64,000 nt of DNA from Tatumella ptyseos ATCC 33301 (GTDB lineage Bacteria > Pseudomonadota > Gammaproteobacteria > Enterobacterales > Enterobacteriaceae), in NCBI RefSeq assembly GCF_000735525.1, contig NZ_JMPR01000035.1, positions 1-64,000 on the forward strand, written 5' to 3'. Of the stretch, positions 8,401 to 20,530 are shown one piece after another. The notes beneath the pieces are model-generated. The model was not told the DNA's origin, did not search any database, and was given only the letters and a program-made list of their open reading frames with translations. Both the position numbers and the translations under genes were made by a program. Numbering within the stretch: the stretch's first letter is position 1; each line of letters begins with the position of its first letter.

Positions 8401-9549
8401 TTAAGCGGTCGCTTCTCTGGCAGCGTGCGCAAGCCGCCCGATAGCCAGATCCAGCGTTTGCGGGGCACAGGCATAGTTCATCCGCACGGAGTGCGGGTCA
8501 CCAAAGGGGGCGCCCGCGCTGAACCCAAGCCCGTGCTGTTCAAACCAGAGTGCGGGATTATCCACCCCAAGTCCGCTGGCATCAATCCAGGCCAGGCTGG
8601 TGGCCTGCGGGGTGATCATGCTCAGGCCGGGGATTTGCCCGACAGCATCAGCCAGTCGATCACGATTATTACGCAAAAAATCCTTCTGAGCCTGGAGCCA
8701 GTTATCGCCGTGTTCCCAGGCGGCTTCGGACGCGATAATCCCCGTCACTGACGGAGGCGGTAGCAGCCCTTCAGTGGCCTGTACGAAGCGGTCACGTAAG
8801 TGCGGGTCGGCAATGATGGCAACCGAAAGCCCCAGTCCGGCAGTATTAAAGGCTTTGGCCGGGGAAAACAGAGTCACGGATCGTTGGGCGGCATCTTCAT
8901 TCAGTGCAGCAAATGGCTGGTGCCGTTTACCCGCCGTCAGCACCAGATCCGCATGGACTTCATCACTGCAGACCAGCAGGTTGTGACGGCGGGCAAACTG
9001 CTGGAGCTGAAGCAGTTCTTCCCGCGGATAGACATAGCCGGCGGGATTATGAGGATTACAGAGAAACAGCCATTTCTCGTCCCCCTGCAGCTTTTCATCC
9101 GTGAGTGACAGCGGCATTTGCCAGTGCTGATCACTTTTCCGTACCGGCATCAGCGATTGCCGCCGCTGAAGGCGCTGTGCAAACTGACTGAAAGGCGGGT
9201 AGTGCAGGGAGGTCGTAAGTGAGGCCTGATCGGGACGGCTCAGGTAGCGAAGAATAATTTCAATGGCGCATTGTGTCCCGGGCAGAAACACCAGCCATTC
9301 CCGTGGCACGTGCCACTGGTGATGGCGGGCAAGCCAGGCCATGCAAGCCTCTGCCAGTTTTTCCGGTGCGACCGGATACCCGAAAATACCGTGAGCCACG
9401 CGCTGCTGTAAGGCCTCAATGACACAAGGTGCCGTGCGGTAATCACTGTCAGCAATCCACATGGGGAGAATATCTTTTCCGGCATATTTCGCCCACTTAA
9501 CGCTATCACTGTGAACCCGGTCGACCCTTTCTCTGAAATTGAATGTCAT
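8401..9549 (-). CDS. MalY/PatB-type PLP-dependent C-S lyase or aminotransferase
   Basis: The 382-aa product is a fold-type I PLP enzyme of the MalY/PatB group. It begins [17 protein letters not shown] and shows [21 protein letters not shown] and the lysine motif [11 protein letters not shown], where lysine would bind PLP. Relatives cleave cystathionine or cysteine conjugates to pyruvate, ammonia and a thiol. In E. coli MalY is elsewhere and part of maltose control; no maltose gene is near this copy, so a general C-S lyase role is more likely. It is an insertion relative to the E. coli order between yecM and cutC, and diverges from cutC. Confidence 0.85.
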   Translation of the reverse strand: MTFNFRERVDRVHSDSVKWAKYAGKDILPMWIADSDYRTAPCVIEALQQRVAHGIFGYPVAPEKLAEACMAWLARHHQWHVPREWLVFLPGTQCAIEIILRYLSRPDQASLTTSLHYPPFSQFAQRLQRRQSLMPVRKSDQHWQMPLSLTDEKLQGDEKWLFLCNPHNPAGYVYPREELLQLQQFARRHNLLVCSDEVHADLVLTAGKRHQPFAALNEDAAQRSVTLFSPAKAFNTAGLGLSVAIIADPHLRDRFVQATEGLLPPPSVTGIIASEAAWEHGDNWLQAQKDFLRNNRDRLADAVGQIPGLSMITPQATSLAWIDASGLGVDNPALWFEQHGLGFSAGAPFGDPHSVRMNYACAPQTLDLAIGRLAHAAREATA

Positions 9550-9643
9550 TATTACCCCTCCCGTTTACAGGACGACGCACGGTCGTTTATCGCCCCAATA
9601 TCACACTGTAACAACCTGCCCGAACTTTTATAAGGAGAATGTC

Positions 9644-10384
9644 ATGGCTATGCTGGAAATCTGTTGCTACGGTGCGGAGTGTGCCCTTAATGCTGAGAAG
9701 GCGGGCGCTGATCGCATCGAGTTATGTGCTGCCCCGTCGGAAGGCGGTCTCACCCCCTCCTTTGGTCTTCTGAAGGAAGTCATCTCGCAGGTGACCGTTC
9801 CGGTGCATCCTATCATCCGTCCGCGAGGGGGCGATTTTTGTTACAGCGAGTCAGAGTTCCGGGTGATGAAATCTGATATTGCACGGGTCCGTGAAATGGG
9901 GTTCCCGGGGCTCGTGATTGGCATACTCGATGCCGGAGCGCATATCGACCTGCCACGTATGAAAGAAGTTATGCATCTTTGCGAAGGCATATCGGTCACT
10001 TTTCACCGGGCTTTTGATCTCTGTCATAACCCTTACCGTGCGCTGGAAGAGTTGGCCGACCTCGGTGCAGACCGCATTCTGACTTCGGGACAACAGGAAT
10101 GTGCCGAAAACGGACTGGTGCTGTTAACCGAACTAAACCAACTGAGTCAGACCAGGGGCGGGCCGGTAATTATGGCCGGAGCCGGTGTCAGGCTCAGTAA
10201 CCTGCAGCGATTTGTGGCTGCCGGACTGACTGAAGTCCACAGCTCGGCCGGTAAACCGGTCAGTTCACCGATGCATTATCGCAAAGCGGGGGTGCGTATG
10301 AGTGCCCTGGGGTCTGCCGATGAATTTACCCGTTATGTGGTGGATGAAGAAATGGTGGCGGCGATGAAGAGTATGCTGCAGTAG
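9644..10384 (+). CDS. cutC: CutC family protein
   Basis: The 246-aa TIM-barrel protein starts at ATG 9644 ([10 protein letters not shown]), directly after a TAAGGAG ribosome-binding site, matching the E. coli start. It contains [39 protein letters not shown] and EVHSSAG. CutC was named for copper tolerance, but later work on E. coli attributes that effect largely to a nearby small RNA. Its biochemical role is unsettled. No neighbouring gene clarifies it. Confidence 0.93.
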   Translation: MAMLEICCYGAECALNAEKAGADRIELCAAPSEGGLTPSFGLLKEVISQVTVPVHPIIRPRGGDFCYSESEFRVMKSDIARVREMGFPGLVIGILDAGAHIDLPRMKEVMHLCEGISVTFHRAFDLCHNPYRALEELADLGADRILTSGQQECAENGLVLLTELNQLSQTRGGPVIMAGAGVRLSNLQRFVAAGLTEVHSSAGKPVSSPMHYRKAGVRMSALGSADEFTRYVVDEEMVAAMKSMLQ

Positions 10385-10636
10385 CGCAGCTTTTTGCGGG
10401 CTGATTAGTGACGCTGTCACTTTTTCGGTGGTGCAGGATGAATAATGGGTCGGAGACACACAGAGATACCGTGCAGAAAAAACGCACAAGCGGGTCATGG
10501 TCGTCCGGAGACGTTTGTCGCAGAGAGTCTTCAGCAGAGCAGACTCACGGTCCGCTTCACTGCAAGGTATTTCGCGGGAAGAGGCTGCCCGGACGCTGAG
10601 CTGAACGGAGCCAGCAGACTGGCCCCGTTAGCAGCA

Positions 10637-12405
<1,769 letters not shown>

Positions 12406-12480
12406 TCACGCATCTCAGCCCCCATTCAGGCCGCAATACATGAAAAAGTCGCTTTATCTGTTCCGCTCTCCGCGCTGTTC

Positions 12481-13302
12481 TCAGAACAGGCTCGCCTGAT
12501 CCGGCCATTCGGGAAGGGACGGTAATCCGTCACTGTAAGGCTGGATCTGCGGCCATAAACGGTGCAGTAACGGGAACACGTCACCCATCTCCGGTGTATG
12601 GATAAACAGCAACGGTGAGTGGGCTGTCTGCCATTCCTCTAACCGGGCGGACCAGTCAGAAAACAGGGCTGAGGAATCATTAACATCATCACTGCCGATA
12701 AAGCGGATCATCGGTGCGTCGGCAGTGCGTACGGCATGTACCGGCACTTTGGGCTTTTTGGCTTTGGCATCCAGCGCGGCAGCCGTTCGGGAAGGGGATG
12801 CATGTACCGCCCGGCTGTCGAGGATCACGCGATTAATACCGCGATCAGCCAGTCCCCGGTTCAGGGCCCGTTCTGCTTCCCCCCGCGCAAAAAATTCCGG
12901 GTGACGGACTTCCACCCCGTAGTTAAACGTGTCGGGCAGGGCAGACAGAAACTGCCACAAATCCGGTAACTGTGCGGGAGAAAAGCGGGCCGGTAATTGT
13001 AACCAGTATTGAGCAATGCGCTCGCTAAGCGGGTCCATACGGCGTAAAAATTCGCTGAGCAAATCGTCACAGTGGCGTAATTGTGCGTTGTGACTGACGG
13101 AGGCCGGAAACTTAAAGCAAAAACGGAATGCCTCATCCGTCATGGCTTTCCAGCGCAGAACGGTTTCTGACTCTGGTAGCGCATAAAGCGTGGTATTCCC
13201 TTCCACACAATTAAAATGCCGGGCATACTCTTCCAGAGTATGCAGGCCTGCCCGTTTCCAGTTCGGGTGTTGCCACTGAGGTAATCCGATGCGCAGACTC
13301 AC
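12481..13302 (-). CDS. yecE: DUF72 family protein YecE
   Basis: The 273-aa product belongs to the DUF72 TIM-barrel family, whose function is not established. It carries IGLPQWQHPNW, YARHFNCVEGNTTLYALP, CFKFPASVSHN and YWLQLPARFSP. The GTG at 13302 is chosen as start because AGAAGGG precedes it and the protein then starts like E. coli YecE; the frame is open for another 102 bases. It diverges from aspS. Confidence 0.92.
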   Translation of the reverse strand: MSLRIGLPQWQHPNWKRAGLHTLEEYARHFNCVEGNTTLYALPESETVLRWKAMTDEAFRFCFKFPASVSHNAQLRHCDDLLSEFLRRMDPLSERIAQYWLQLPARFSPAQLPDLWQFLSALPDTFNYGVEVRHPEFFARGEAERALNRGLADRGINRVILDSRAVHASPSRTAAALDAKAKKPKVPVHAVRTADAPMIRFIGSDDVNDSSALFSDWSARLEEWQTAHSPLLFIHTPEMGDVFPLLHRLWPQIQPYSDGLPSLPEWPDQASLF

Positions 13303-13447
13303 GGGGTGCCCTTCTGAGGTGACTGACCAGGGATAATATCGCGGAAGAATAGCCCGGATCCTGCCGGGAACGAAACGTGCTGCGACTGAATGGCGAGGAA
13401 ACAACCGCTTTCACGCGCCTGTACTTATCCTCGGGCAGATTTTCCAG

Positions 13448-13453
13448 TATAAT
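13448..13453 (+). promoter_or_regulatory. probable -10 element for aspS
   Basis: A perfect TATAAT lies 91 bases before the aspS start. The -35 region is weak (TTATCC at 13425-13430, 17 bases upstream). This is judged by eye. Confidence 0.5.
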
Positions 13454-13543
13454 ACGCCCCATTTTGTAGCCGGCCTGCTTTGCCGGCAAACACTCCGGAC
13501 ACATTTTCAGACCGCTGCGGCAAGGTCAAAAAAGGATAGCGTA

Positions 13544-15334
13544 ATGCGTACAGAATATTGCGGACAGCTCAACCTGTCCCATGTAGGACAGAAAGTCACT
13601 CTTTGCGGCTGGGTAAACCGTCGCCGTGACCTGGGGAGCCTGATTTTTATCGATATGCGCGATCGTGAGGGTATCGTTCAGGTATTCTTCGACCCTGACT
13701 ATGCACAAGCCTTTTCACTGGCTTCAGAACTGCGTAACGAGTTCTGCATCTCCCTGGAAGGAGTGGTACGTGCACGTGATGAGCGTAATAAAAATACGGA
13801 CATGGCAACCGGTGAAGTGGAAGTTCTGGCTACCGGCCTGACGATTATCAACCGTTCTGAACCTCTGCCACTGGACTCAAACCACGTCAATTCCGAAGAA
13901 GCACGCCTGAAATATCGCTACCTGGATCTGCGTCGTCCTGAAATGGCTCAGCGTTTCAAAACCCGTGCCCGTATCAGCAGTTTTGTGCGTCGCTTTATGG
14001 ACGATAATGCGTTTCTCGACATTGAAACCCCGATGCTGACCAAAGCGACACCGGAAGGCGCACGTGATTACCTGGTGCCGAGCCGCGTTCATAAAGGCGA
14101 GTTCTACGCGCTACCGCAGTCCCCTCAGCTGTTTAAACAATTGCTGATGATCTCCGGTTTTGATCGTTATTATCAGATAGTGAAGTGCTTCCGTGATGAA
14201 GACCTCCGGGCCGATCGTCAGCCTGAGTTCACTCAGATAGACGTGGAAACCTCGTTTATGACGGCACCTCAGGTTCGTGAAATCATGGAACGTATGATCC
14301 GTGAACTGTGGCAGGAAATTCTCAACGTCGATCTGGGAAGTTTCCCGCAGATGACCTACGCAGAAGCGATGCGTCGTTACGGTTCTGATAAACCTGACTT
14401 ACGTAACCCGATGGAACTGGTGGATGTGGCTGACCTGGTGAAAGGCGTTGAGTTTGCTGTCTTTGCAGGGCCGGCCAATGATGCCAAAGGTCGTGTGGCG
14501 GCATTACGTGTTCCCGGCGGTGCCCAACTGACCCGTAAACAGATTGATGAATACACAAAATTTGTCGGTAACTACGGGGCGAAAGGCCTGGCCTGGATGA
14601 AGGTGAACCAGCGTGATGCACTGCCGGAAGGTATTCAGAGCCCGGTGGCGAAGTTCCTGAGCGCAGAAATCATCGAAGCTATTCTTCAACGTACCGGTGC
14701 GACCGACGGCGATTTGATCTTCTTTGGCGCAGACAATGCCGGTGTAGTGGCTGATGCCATGGGTGCGCTGCGTCTGAAAACCGGACGTGACCTGGAGATC
14801 ACTGAAACTTCCCGTTGGGCACCGCTGTGGGTGGTTGACTTCCCGATGTTCGAAGATGATGGTGAAGGGCACCTGGCAGCGATGCACCATCCGTTCACTG
14901 CACCGCGTGATCTGTCACCACAGGCGCTGATGGCCGCACCGGCTGAAGCGATCGCGAATGCTTATGACATGGTCATCAACGGTTATGAAGTCGGGGGCGG
15001 CTCGGTCCGTATCCACGACGGCAGCATGCAGCAGGCCGTGTTTACGTTGCTGGGCATTGATGAAGCACAGCAGCAGGAGAAATTTGGCTTCCTGCTGGAT
15101 GCGCTGAAGTACGGTGCACCACCGCATGCCGGTCTGGCGTTCGGTCTGGATCGACTGGCAATGCTACTGACCGGGACGGATAACATCCGTGATGTTATCG
15201 CCTTCCCGAAAACTACCGCCGCAGCCTGCCTGCTGACCGATGCTCCGGGCGAAGCGAATCCGGATGCTCTGGAAGAGCTGGCATTGCAGGTAGTGAAAAA
15301 AGAGAAGAAACCTGCGGATCCGGCCGGTCACTGA
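13544..15334 (+). CDS. aspS: aspartyl-tRNA synthetase
   Basis: Class II synthetase charging tRNA-Asp. The 596-aa product has the N-terminal OB-fold anticodon-binding domain ([15 protein letters not shown]), the class II motif 2 [18 protein letters not shown], the bacterial GAD insertion domain, and motif 3 [15 protein letters not shown] near the C-terminus. It is a few residues longer than the E. coli enzyme through a basic C-terminal tail. Its stop codon overlaps the nudB start (TGATG), so the two are co-translated. Confidence 0.97.
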   Translation: MRTEYCGQLNLSHVGQKVTLCGWVNRRRDLGSLIFIDMRDREGIVQVFFDPDYAQAFSLASELRNEFCISLEGVVRARDERNKNTDMATGEVEVLATGLTIINRSEPLPLDSNHVNSEEARLKYRYLDLRRPEMAQRFKTRARISSFVRRFMDDNAFLDIETPMLTKATPEGARDYLVPSRVHKGEFYALPQSPQLFKQLLMISGFDRYYQIVKCFRDEDLRADRQPEFTQIDVETSFMTAPQVREIMERMIRELWQEILNVDLGSFPQMTYAEAMRRYGSDKPDLRNPMELVDVADLVKGVEFAVFAGPANDAKGRVAALRVPGGAQLTRKQIDEYTKFVGNYGAKGLAWMKVNQRDALPEGIQSPVAKFLSAEIIEAILQRTGATDGDLIFFGADNAGVVADAMGALRLKTGRDLEITETSRWAPLWVVDFPMFEDDGEGHLAAMHHPFTAPRDLSPQALMAAPAEAIANAYDMVINGYEVGGGSVRIHDGSMQQAVFTLLGIDEAQQQEKFGFLLDALKYGAPPHAGLAFGLDRLAMLLTGTDNIRDVIAFPKTTAAACLLTDAPGEANPDALEELALQVVKKEKKPADPAGH

Positions 15335-15780
15335 TGACGAATTATAAGCACCCGGTCTCGGTATTGGTCGTCATTTATGCGCAGGATACCGGCAGGGTGC
15401 TGATGTTACAGCGCCGGGATGACGCCGCCTTCTGGCAGTCGGTGACCGGCAGCCTGGAGCCGGGGGAGAGTCCTGCGCAGGCGGCCCGTCGGGAAGTGCA
15501 GGAAGAGACAGGCCTCGATATTGAGGCCGAAGGGGTAACGCTGGTGGATTGCCGGCATGAGATTACTTTTGAGATCTTCCCTCATTACCGGCACCGGTAT
15601 GCCCCCGGCGTCACTCATAATCAGGAACACTGGTTTTTGTTATCGTTGCCGGCAGAGTTGCCGGTGACATTGACCGAACATTTATCCTGTCAGTGGTTAC
15701 CTGCGGAACAGGCGGCCGCGCTGACAAAATCCTGGAGTAATCGTGAGGCTATCGAAAGATCCCTTATGAACCCGCAGTGA
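15334..15780 (+). CDS. nudB: dihydroneopterin triphosphate diphosphatase
   Basis: NudB removes pyrophosphate from dihydroneopterin triphosphate early in folate synthesis and can hydrolyse dATP. The 148-aa product has a Nudix box (GSLEPGES, then AARREVQEETGL). It overlaps aspS by one base. The position between aspS and yebC is the same as in E. coli. It is the only folate gene in the window other than the damaged pabB. Confidence 0.93.
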   Translation: MTNYKHPVSVLVVIYAQDTGRVLMLQRRDDAAFWQSVTGSLEPGESPAQAARREVQEETGLDIEAEGVTLVDCRHEITFEIFPHYRHRYAPGVTHNQEHWFLLSLPAELPVTLTEHLSCQWLPAEQAAALTKSWSNREAIERSLMNPQ

Positions 15781-15858
15781 TGCCGGATCCTGTTATCCGT
15801 AGCTGTGCAGAGCGTGCTGTACCCGATTATCTAATAACGAGATAGTGAGAGAATTAAT

Positions 15859-16602
15859 ATGGCTGGACATAGTAAATGGGCTAACACCAAACACCGTAAA
15901 GCGGCTCAGGATGCTAAACGTGGTAAAATTTTCACGAAGATTATCCGCGAGCTGGTAACCGCAGCCAAACTGGGGGGGGCTGATGCTTCCTCTAACCCGC
16001 GTCTGCGTGCGGCGATGGATAAAGCATTATCCAACAACATGACCCGTGACACCATGGATCGTGCTATCGCCAGGGGTGCCGGTGGTGAAGATAACGCCAA
16101 CATGGAAACCATTATTTATGAAGGTTATGGTCCGGGTGGCAGTGCGATTATGGTGGAATGTCTGAGTGATAACCGTAACCGCACGGTCTCCGAAGTCCGT
16201 CACGCCTTTACCAAAACCGGCGGAAACCTGGGCACTGACGGCTCTGTCGCTTATTTGTTCAGCCGGAAAGGGGTTATCTCTTATGCTCCGGGCCAGGACG
16301 AAGATACGGTGATGGAAGCGGCGCTCGAAGCCGGTGCGGAAGACGTTGTCAGCTACGATGACGGAGCTATTGATGTATTCACGGCCTGGGAAGAACTCGG
16401 GAAAGTCCGTGATGCACTGGACGCTACCGGTCTGACCGCAGACAGTGCTGAAGTCACTATGATCCCATCAACCAAAGCGGATATGGATGCCGAGACTGCG
16501 CCTAAACTGCTGCGTTTGATCGATATGCTGGAAGATTGTGATGATGTACAGGAAGTTTACCATAATGGTGAAATTTCTGATGAGGTTGCGGCGACGCTGT
16601 AA
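15859..16602 (+). CDS. yebC: YebC/PmpR family regulatory or translation factor
   Basis: The 247-aa product begins [18 protein letters not shown] and shows the three-domain YebC family throughout. Members have been described as DNA-binding regulators and, more recently, as factors relieving ribosome stalling. It sits just upstream of ruvC, the conserved order. A run of eight G within codons for LGGA (15972-15979) is in frame, so the assembly is sound at this homopolymer. Confidence 0.95.
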   Translation: MAGHSKWANTKHRKAAQDAKRGKIFTKIIRELVTAAKLGGADASSNPRLRAAMDKALSNNMTRDTMDRAIARGAGGEDNANMETIIYEGYGPGGSAIMVECLSDNRNRTVSEVRHAFTKTGGNLGTDGSVAYLFSRKGVISYAPGQDEDTVMEAALEAGAEDVVSYDDGAIDVFTAWEELGKVRDALDATGLTADSAEVTMIPSTKADMDAETAPKLLRLIDMLEDCDDVQEVYHNGEISDEVAATL

Positions 16603-16635
16603 CCGGTCAGACAGTTTGACTGGACGAGAGAGTGT

Positions 16636-17157
16636 ATGGCGATAATTCTGGGTATCGATCCGGGGTCGAGGATCACCGGGTACGGGGTTATCCGCCAGAC
16701 CGGCAGACAACTCACTTATCTTGGCAGTGGCTGCATCCGAACCAATACGACTGAGTTGCCGGAAAGACTGCGGCTTATCTATGCGGGAGTCAGCGAGATT
16801 ATTACGCAGTTCTCCCCGGATTACTTCGCCATAGAGCAGGTATTTATGGCGAAGAATGCAGATTCAGCCCTCAAACTGGGGCAGGCCCGGGGTGCCGCTA
16901 TCGTGGCGGCGGTCAATCTGGCGCTGCCGGTATTTGAATATGCAGCCAGGCAGGTGAAGCAAACCGTCACCGGCACCGGTGCAGCGGAAAAATCTCAGGT
17001 TCAGCATATGGTCCGTAACCTGCTGAAACTGCCTGCGAATCCGCAAGCCGATGCCGCCGATGCACTGGCGATAGCCATCACCCATTGCCATATCAGTCAG
17101 AACAGCCTGCGGGTCAGCGATAATCCTCTGCTGATGGCGAGGGGAAGGTTACGCTAA
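16636..17157 (+). CDS. ruvC: Holliday junction endonuclease RuvC
   Basis: RuvC resolves Holliday junctions by symmetric cleavage, working with RuvAB. The 173-aa product carries the acidic catalytic residues in [13 protein letters not shown] (D8), FAIEQVF and DAADALAIA near the C-terminus. A purine-rich ribosome-binding sequence (GAGAGAG) precedes the ATG. It lies 33 bp after yebC and is separated from ruvA by a hairpin with a LexA site, as in E. coli. Confidence 0.96.
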   Translation: MAIILGIDPGSRITGYGVIRQTGRQLTYLGSGCIRTNTTELPERLRLIYAGVSEIITQFSPDYFAIEQVFMAKNADSALKLGQARGAAIVAAVNLALPVFEYAARQVKQTVTGTGAAEKSQVQHMVRNLLKLPANPQADAADALAIAITHCHISQNSLRVSDNPLLMARGRLR

Positions 17158-17178
17158 GCACGCCGCTTATCAGTGATT

Positions 17179-17206
17179 AAGGCTGGATATTCATCCAGCC
17201 TTTTTT
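17179..17206 (+). terminator. Rho-independent terminator of ruvC overlapping the LexA box
   Basis: The same palindrome forms an 8-bp stem, AGGCTGGA with TCCAGCCT, followed by six T. It would end yebC-ruvC transcription at the spot where LexA would control ruvAB. Confidence 0.75.
17183..17198 (+). promoter_or_regulatory. LexA box (SOS operator) for ruvAB
   Basis: CTGGATATTCATCCAG matches the LexA pattern CTG-N10-CAG and is very close to the known E. coli ruvAB operator. It lies 53 bases before the ruvA start, so ruvAB would be induced by DNA damage. Confidence 0.8.
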
Positions 17207-17250
17207 ATGTTATAACCCTGTTCAGTGAAGATAATAAAAGGATATACACA

Positions 17251-17868
17251 GTGATTGGTCGTCTGCGGGGTCTTATTCTGGAAAAACAGCCACCACTGGT
17301 GCTGATTGAAGCCAATGGTGTCGGCTATGAAGTCCATATGCCAATGACCTGTTTTTATGAATTGCCGGAATTGCATCAGGAAGCCGCTATCTTTACCCAC
17401 TTTGTGGTACGTGAAGATGCACAGCTGCTGTTCGGCTTTAACAGCAAGCAGGAGAGGACCCTGTTCCGGGAACTGATCAAGGTGAACGGCGTCGGACCGA
17501 AACTGGCTCTGGCTATCCTTTCCGGTATGTCGGCACAACAGTTTGTTCAGGCGGTTGAGCATCAGGAAATTGGTGCCCTGGTCAAGCTTCCGGGGGTCGG
17601 TAAGAAAACGGCTGAACGTCTGGTCGTGGAGATGAAAGACCGCTTTAAAGGCCTGCACGGGGACCTGTTCTCCGGTGAAACACCGTTTGAATTATCGGCA
17701 CCGTCGTCGGCACCTGCGGATAACAACGATGCGGAGTCAGAAGCGGTGGCGGCACTGGTAGCGCTGGGCTACAAACCTCAGGAAGCCAGCCGTATGATCA
17801 GTAAAGTGGGTCAGCCGGGCGCTGACTGTGAAACATTAATCCGTGAAGCATTACGTGCTGCGATATAA
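17251..17868 (+). CDS. ruvA: Holliday junction DNA-binding protein RuvA
   Basis: RuvA binds four-way junctions and loads the RuvB motor. The GTG at 17251 ([15 protein letters not shown]) is the start, preceded by AAAAGGA and matching E. coli; the product is 205 aa. It has the N-terminal OB domain, two helix-hairpin-helix motifs ([10 protein letters not shown] and [13 protein letters not shown]) and a C-terminal UBA-like domain ([16 protein letters not shown]) that contacts RuvB. Confidence 0.96.
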   Translation: MIGRLRGLILEKQPPLVLIEANGVGYEVHMPMTCFYELPELHQEAAIFTHFVVREDAQLLFGFNSKQERTLFRELIKVNGVGPKLALAILSGMSAQQFVQAVEHQEIGALVKLPGVGKKTAERLVVEMKDRFKGLHGDLFSGETPFELSAPSSAPADNNDAESEAVAALVALGYKPQEASRMISKVGQPGADCETLIREALRAAI

Positions 17869-17876
17869 GGATCGTT

Positions 17877-18884
17877 ATGATTGATGCTGACCGTCTGATC
17901 TCTGCGACACCTCAGAGCGAAGAAGAGAGTCTGGATCGTGCTATCCGGCCTAAATTACTCGGAGAATATGTCGGGCAGCCGCAGGTTCGCGAGCAGATGG
18001 AAATTTTTATCCAGGCCGCCAAAATGCGTAATGATGCACTGGATCACCTGCTGATTTTCGGACCTCCCGGGCTTGGGAAAACCACGCTTGCCAACATTGT
18101 CGCCAATGAGATGGGTGTCAATCTGCGGACGACCTCCGGGCCGGTATTAGAAAAAGCCGGTGACCTGGCAGCGATGCTAACCAACCTGGAACCTCACGAT
18201 GTGCTGTTTATCGATGAGATCCATCGGCTTTCCCCGGTGGTGGAAGAGGTGCTGTATCCGGCCATGGAAGACTATCAGCTGGATATTATGATCGGTGAAG
18301 GTCCGGCAGCACGTTCGATCAAGATTGACCTGCCACCGTTTACCCTGATTGGTGCAACCACGCGGGCAGGTTCACTGACTTCGCCGTTACGTGACCGTTT
18401 CGGGATCGTGCAGCGTCTGGAATTTTATCAGGTCAGTGATCTGCAGCATATTGTCAGTCGCAGCGCGGCCTGCCTCGGATTACCGCTGAGCAGTGAAGGG
18501 GCCCTGGAAATTGCCCGCCGCGCGCGGGGAACACCGCGTATTGCTAACCGGTTATTACGCCGGGTGCGGGATTATGCTGAAGTGAAAGCCGGCGGTGAGA
18601 TGAGCGGTACCGTCACCGGCAGCGCACTGGATATGCTGGATGTTGACAGCGAAGGGTTCGATTTTATGGACCGGAAGTTACTGCTGGCGATTATCGATAA
18701 ATTTACCGGCGGCCCGGTCGGGCTGGATAACCTGGCCGCAGCGATTGGTGAAGAGCGTGAAACCATCGAAGATGTGATTGAGCCTTATCTGATCCAGCAG
18801 GGGTTTATTCAGCGTACGCCGCGGGGAAGAATGGCGACACAACATGCTTATCGCCATTTTAATATTGTGCGGGATGAAACCTGA
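17877..18884 (+). CDS. ruvB: Holliday junction helicase motor RuvB
   Basis: AAA+ ATPase that drives branch migration with RuvA. The 335-aa product has Walker [10 protein letters not shown] (62-70), Walker [10 protein letters not shown], sensor 1 GATTRAG, arginine finger region PLRDRFG and a C-terminal winged helix. It starts 8 bp after ruvA in the SOS-regulated operon. Confidence 0.97.
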   Translation: MIDADRLISATPQSEEESLDRAIRPKLLGEYVGQPQVREQMEIFIQAAKMRNDALDHLLIFGPPGLGKTTLANIVANEMGVNLRTTSGPVLEKAGDLAAMLTNLEPHDVLFIDEIHRLSPVVEEVLYPAMEDYQLDIMIGEGPAARSIKIDLPPFTLIGATTRAGSLTSPLRDRFGIVQRLEFYQVSDLQHIVSRSAACLGLPLSSEGALEIARRARGTPRIANRLLRRVRDYAEVKAGGEMSGTVTGSALDMLDVDSEGFDFMDRKLLLAIIDKFTGGPVGLDNLAAAIGEERETIEDVIEPYLIQQGFIQRTPRGRMATQHAYRHFNIVRDET

Positions 18885-18907
18885 TAACCGGCGAAGAAAC
18901 GCCGGCA

Positions 18908-18933
18908 GGCCAGCTTTAGCTGGCCGTTTTTTT
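18908..18933 (+). terminator. terminator after ruvAB, overlapping the znuB stop
   Basis: An 8-bp stem (GGCCAGCT with AGCTGGCC) is followed by seven T. The znuB stop codon on the other strand lies in the loop. Confidence 0.85.
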
Positions 18934-19701
18934 CATCATACTCAGCACAAAGAGGGCGGCGGCACAGAGCACCACCGAAGGGCCGGCAGGCGTATCATAA
19001 CTTGCTGAAAATGCCATCCCCCCGGTAACCGACAGCATCCCGCAAAGTACGGCATAACCTGCCATTTGTTCCGGGGAACGGGCGAACCGGCGGGCAGTCG
19101 CTGCCGGAATGATCAGTAATGAGGTGATAATCAAGGCCCCGACAAACTTCATTGCCACCCCGATAGTCAGTGCGGTGACCAGCATCAGCAGCAAGCGACA
19201 ACGTTGTAAATTAATGCCGTCCACCTGAGCCAGTTCCGGGCTGAGGGTCATTGACAGCAGCGAGCGCCATTGCCAGAGCAGGATAGCCACCACGACCGCC
19301 ACACCGCTACCGATAAGCCAGAGATCCTGCGGAGTTACCGACAGTAAATCACCAAACAGATAGGCCATCAGATCGACGCGGATATTCGACATCAGGCTCA
19401 CGACTACCAGACCCAGCGAAAGTGAGCTGTGTGCCATAATACCCAGCAGAGTGTCGATAGCCAGGTGCTGCCGGTATTCCAGCAGTACCAGCAACAGCGC
19501 CAGCAGCAGGGTGATCGCGATAATCGCGTAGTACGGATTAATATTCAGTAGTAAACCAAACGCGACGCCCAGCAATGAGGCGTGGGCGAGCGTGTCCCCG
19601 AAATAGGACATCCTGCGCCAGACAACGAAAGAGCCGAGCGGGCCGGCGGCCAATGCCAGCAGCATGCCTCCTGCCCAGCCCGGAAGCAGTAATTCCAGCA
19701 T
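18916..19701 (-). CDS. znuB: zinc ABC transporter permease ZnuB
   Basis: Membrane subunit of the high-affinity zinc importer ZnuABC. The 261-aa product is almost wholly hydrophobic, with about eight membrane helices, and shows the ABC-3 family signatures [14 protein letters not shown] and [20 protein letters not shown]. Its ATG overlaps the znuC stop by one base (TGATG). Confidence 0.96.
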   Translation of the reverse strand: MLELLLPGWAGGMLLALAAGPLGSFVVWRRMSYFGDTLAHASLLGVAFGLLLNINPYYAIIAITLLLALLLVLLEYRQHLAIDTLLGIMAHSSLSLGLVVVSLMSNIRVDLMAYLFGDLLSVTPQDLWLIGSGVAVVVAILLWQWRSLLSMTLSPELAQVDGINLQRCRLLLMLVTALTIGVAMKFVGALIITSLLIIPAATARRFARSPEQMAGYAVLCGMLSVTGGMAFSASYDTPAGPSVVLCAAALFVLSMMKKTAS

Positions 19702-20453
19702 CAGTTATTCTTCCCTTTTTTCAGCACGATCCTGCCACGAAGGTCATGGCGGTGATTATGGTCATGCCGGTAAATGGCCAGTTCCTGCGCACCACGCGGT
19801 CCGAACATCGCAATAAACTCAGGATGCTGTGAAACGACCTCCGGTTTGCCGGAACAGCAAATGTGATGATTCAGGCAAAGGACGTCGTCGGTTCTGGCCA
19901 TCACCAGGTGGAGATCGTGAGAAACCATCAGTACACCGCAGTTCATCTGTTGCCGTAACTGATTGATCAGGTCATAGAGTGCGACCTGACCATTCACATC
20001 CACGCCCTGAGTCGGCTCATCCAGTACCAGTAACTGCGGATTGCCCAGCAGGGCACGGGCCAGCAATACCCGCTGCATTTCTCCCCCCGAAAGTTTCTGT
20101 AACGGATAACGGGCCAGATGGCCTGCCTGAACACGTTCCAGCGCGGGCATTATTTCAGATTTGCTGACGCCCGGCGATAGCGCCATAAAACGGGTGACAT
20201 TCAACGGTAATGTCGGGTCGATATGCAGTTTTTGTGGCACGTAACCGATACGTAACCCCGGACTCCGGGTTACCCTGCCTTCATCCGGTGTGAGTAAGCC
20301 GAGCACAATACGAACCAGTGTCGATTTACCTGCACCATTAGGGCCCAGCAGGGTCAGTATTCGTCCGGGAGCGATGGACAATGAAATGTGGCTGAGCACA
20401 TTACGAGGTCCGAAAGACACAGAGATATTATCCAGTGCGACTAAGGCAGACAT
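19701..20453 (-). CDS. znuC: zinc ABC transporter ATPase ZnuC
   Basis: ATPase of ZnuABC. From ATG 20453 ([15 protein letters not shown]) the product is 250 aa. Walker [10 protein letters not shown], signature LSGGEMQRV, Walker B LLVLDEP and the switch histidine in MVSHDLH are present. The C-terminal tail is histidine-rich ([10 protein letters not shown]), as in ZnuC of other enterics. It is transcribed away from znuA across a Zur box. Confidence 0.96.
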   Translation of the reverse strand: MSALVALDNISVSFGPRNVLSHISLSIAPGRILTLLGPNGAGKSTLVRIVLGLLTPDEGRVTRSPGLRIGYVPQKLHIDPTLPLNVTRFMALSPGVSKSEIMPALERVQAGHLARYPLQKLSGGEMQRVLLARALLGNPQLLVLDEPTQGVDVNGQVALYDLINQLRQQMNCGVLMVSHDLHLVMARTDDVLCLNHHICCSGKPEVVSQHPEFIAMFGPRGAQELAIYRHDHNHRHDLRGRIVLKKGKNN

Positions 20454-20480
20454 AGAATTTACAGTTTGCAACAGAAGCAT

Positions 20481-20500
20481 TATGTTATAATATCACACAT
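20481..20500. promoter_or_regulatory. Zur box between znuC and znuA
   Basis: TATGTTATAATATCACACAT matches the E. coli znu operator core GTTATANTATCAC. It lies between the divergent starts and would let Zur with zinc repress both znuA and znuCB. Confidence 0.85.
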
Positions 20501-20530
20501 TATTACGTTTTTACGAAGGATTGAATTAAA

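Noticed and set aside
15972-15979. Eight-G run in yebC considered as a frameshift
   Set aside because: The frame continues correctly through LGGADAS to a full-length product.
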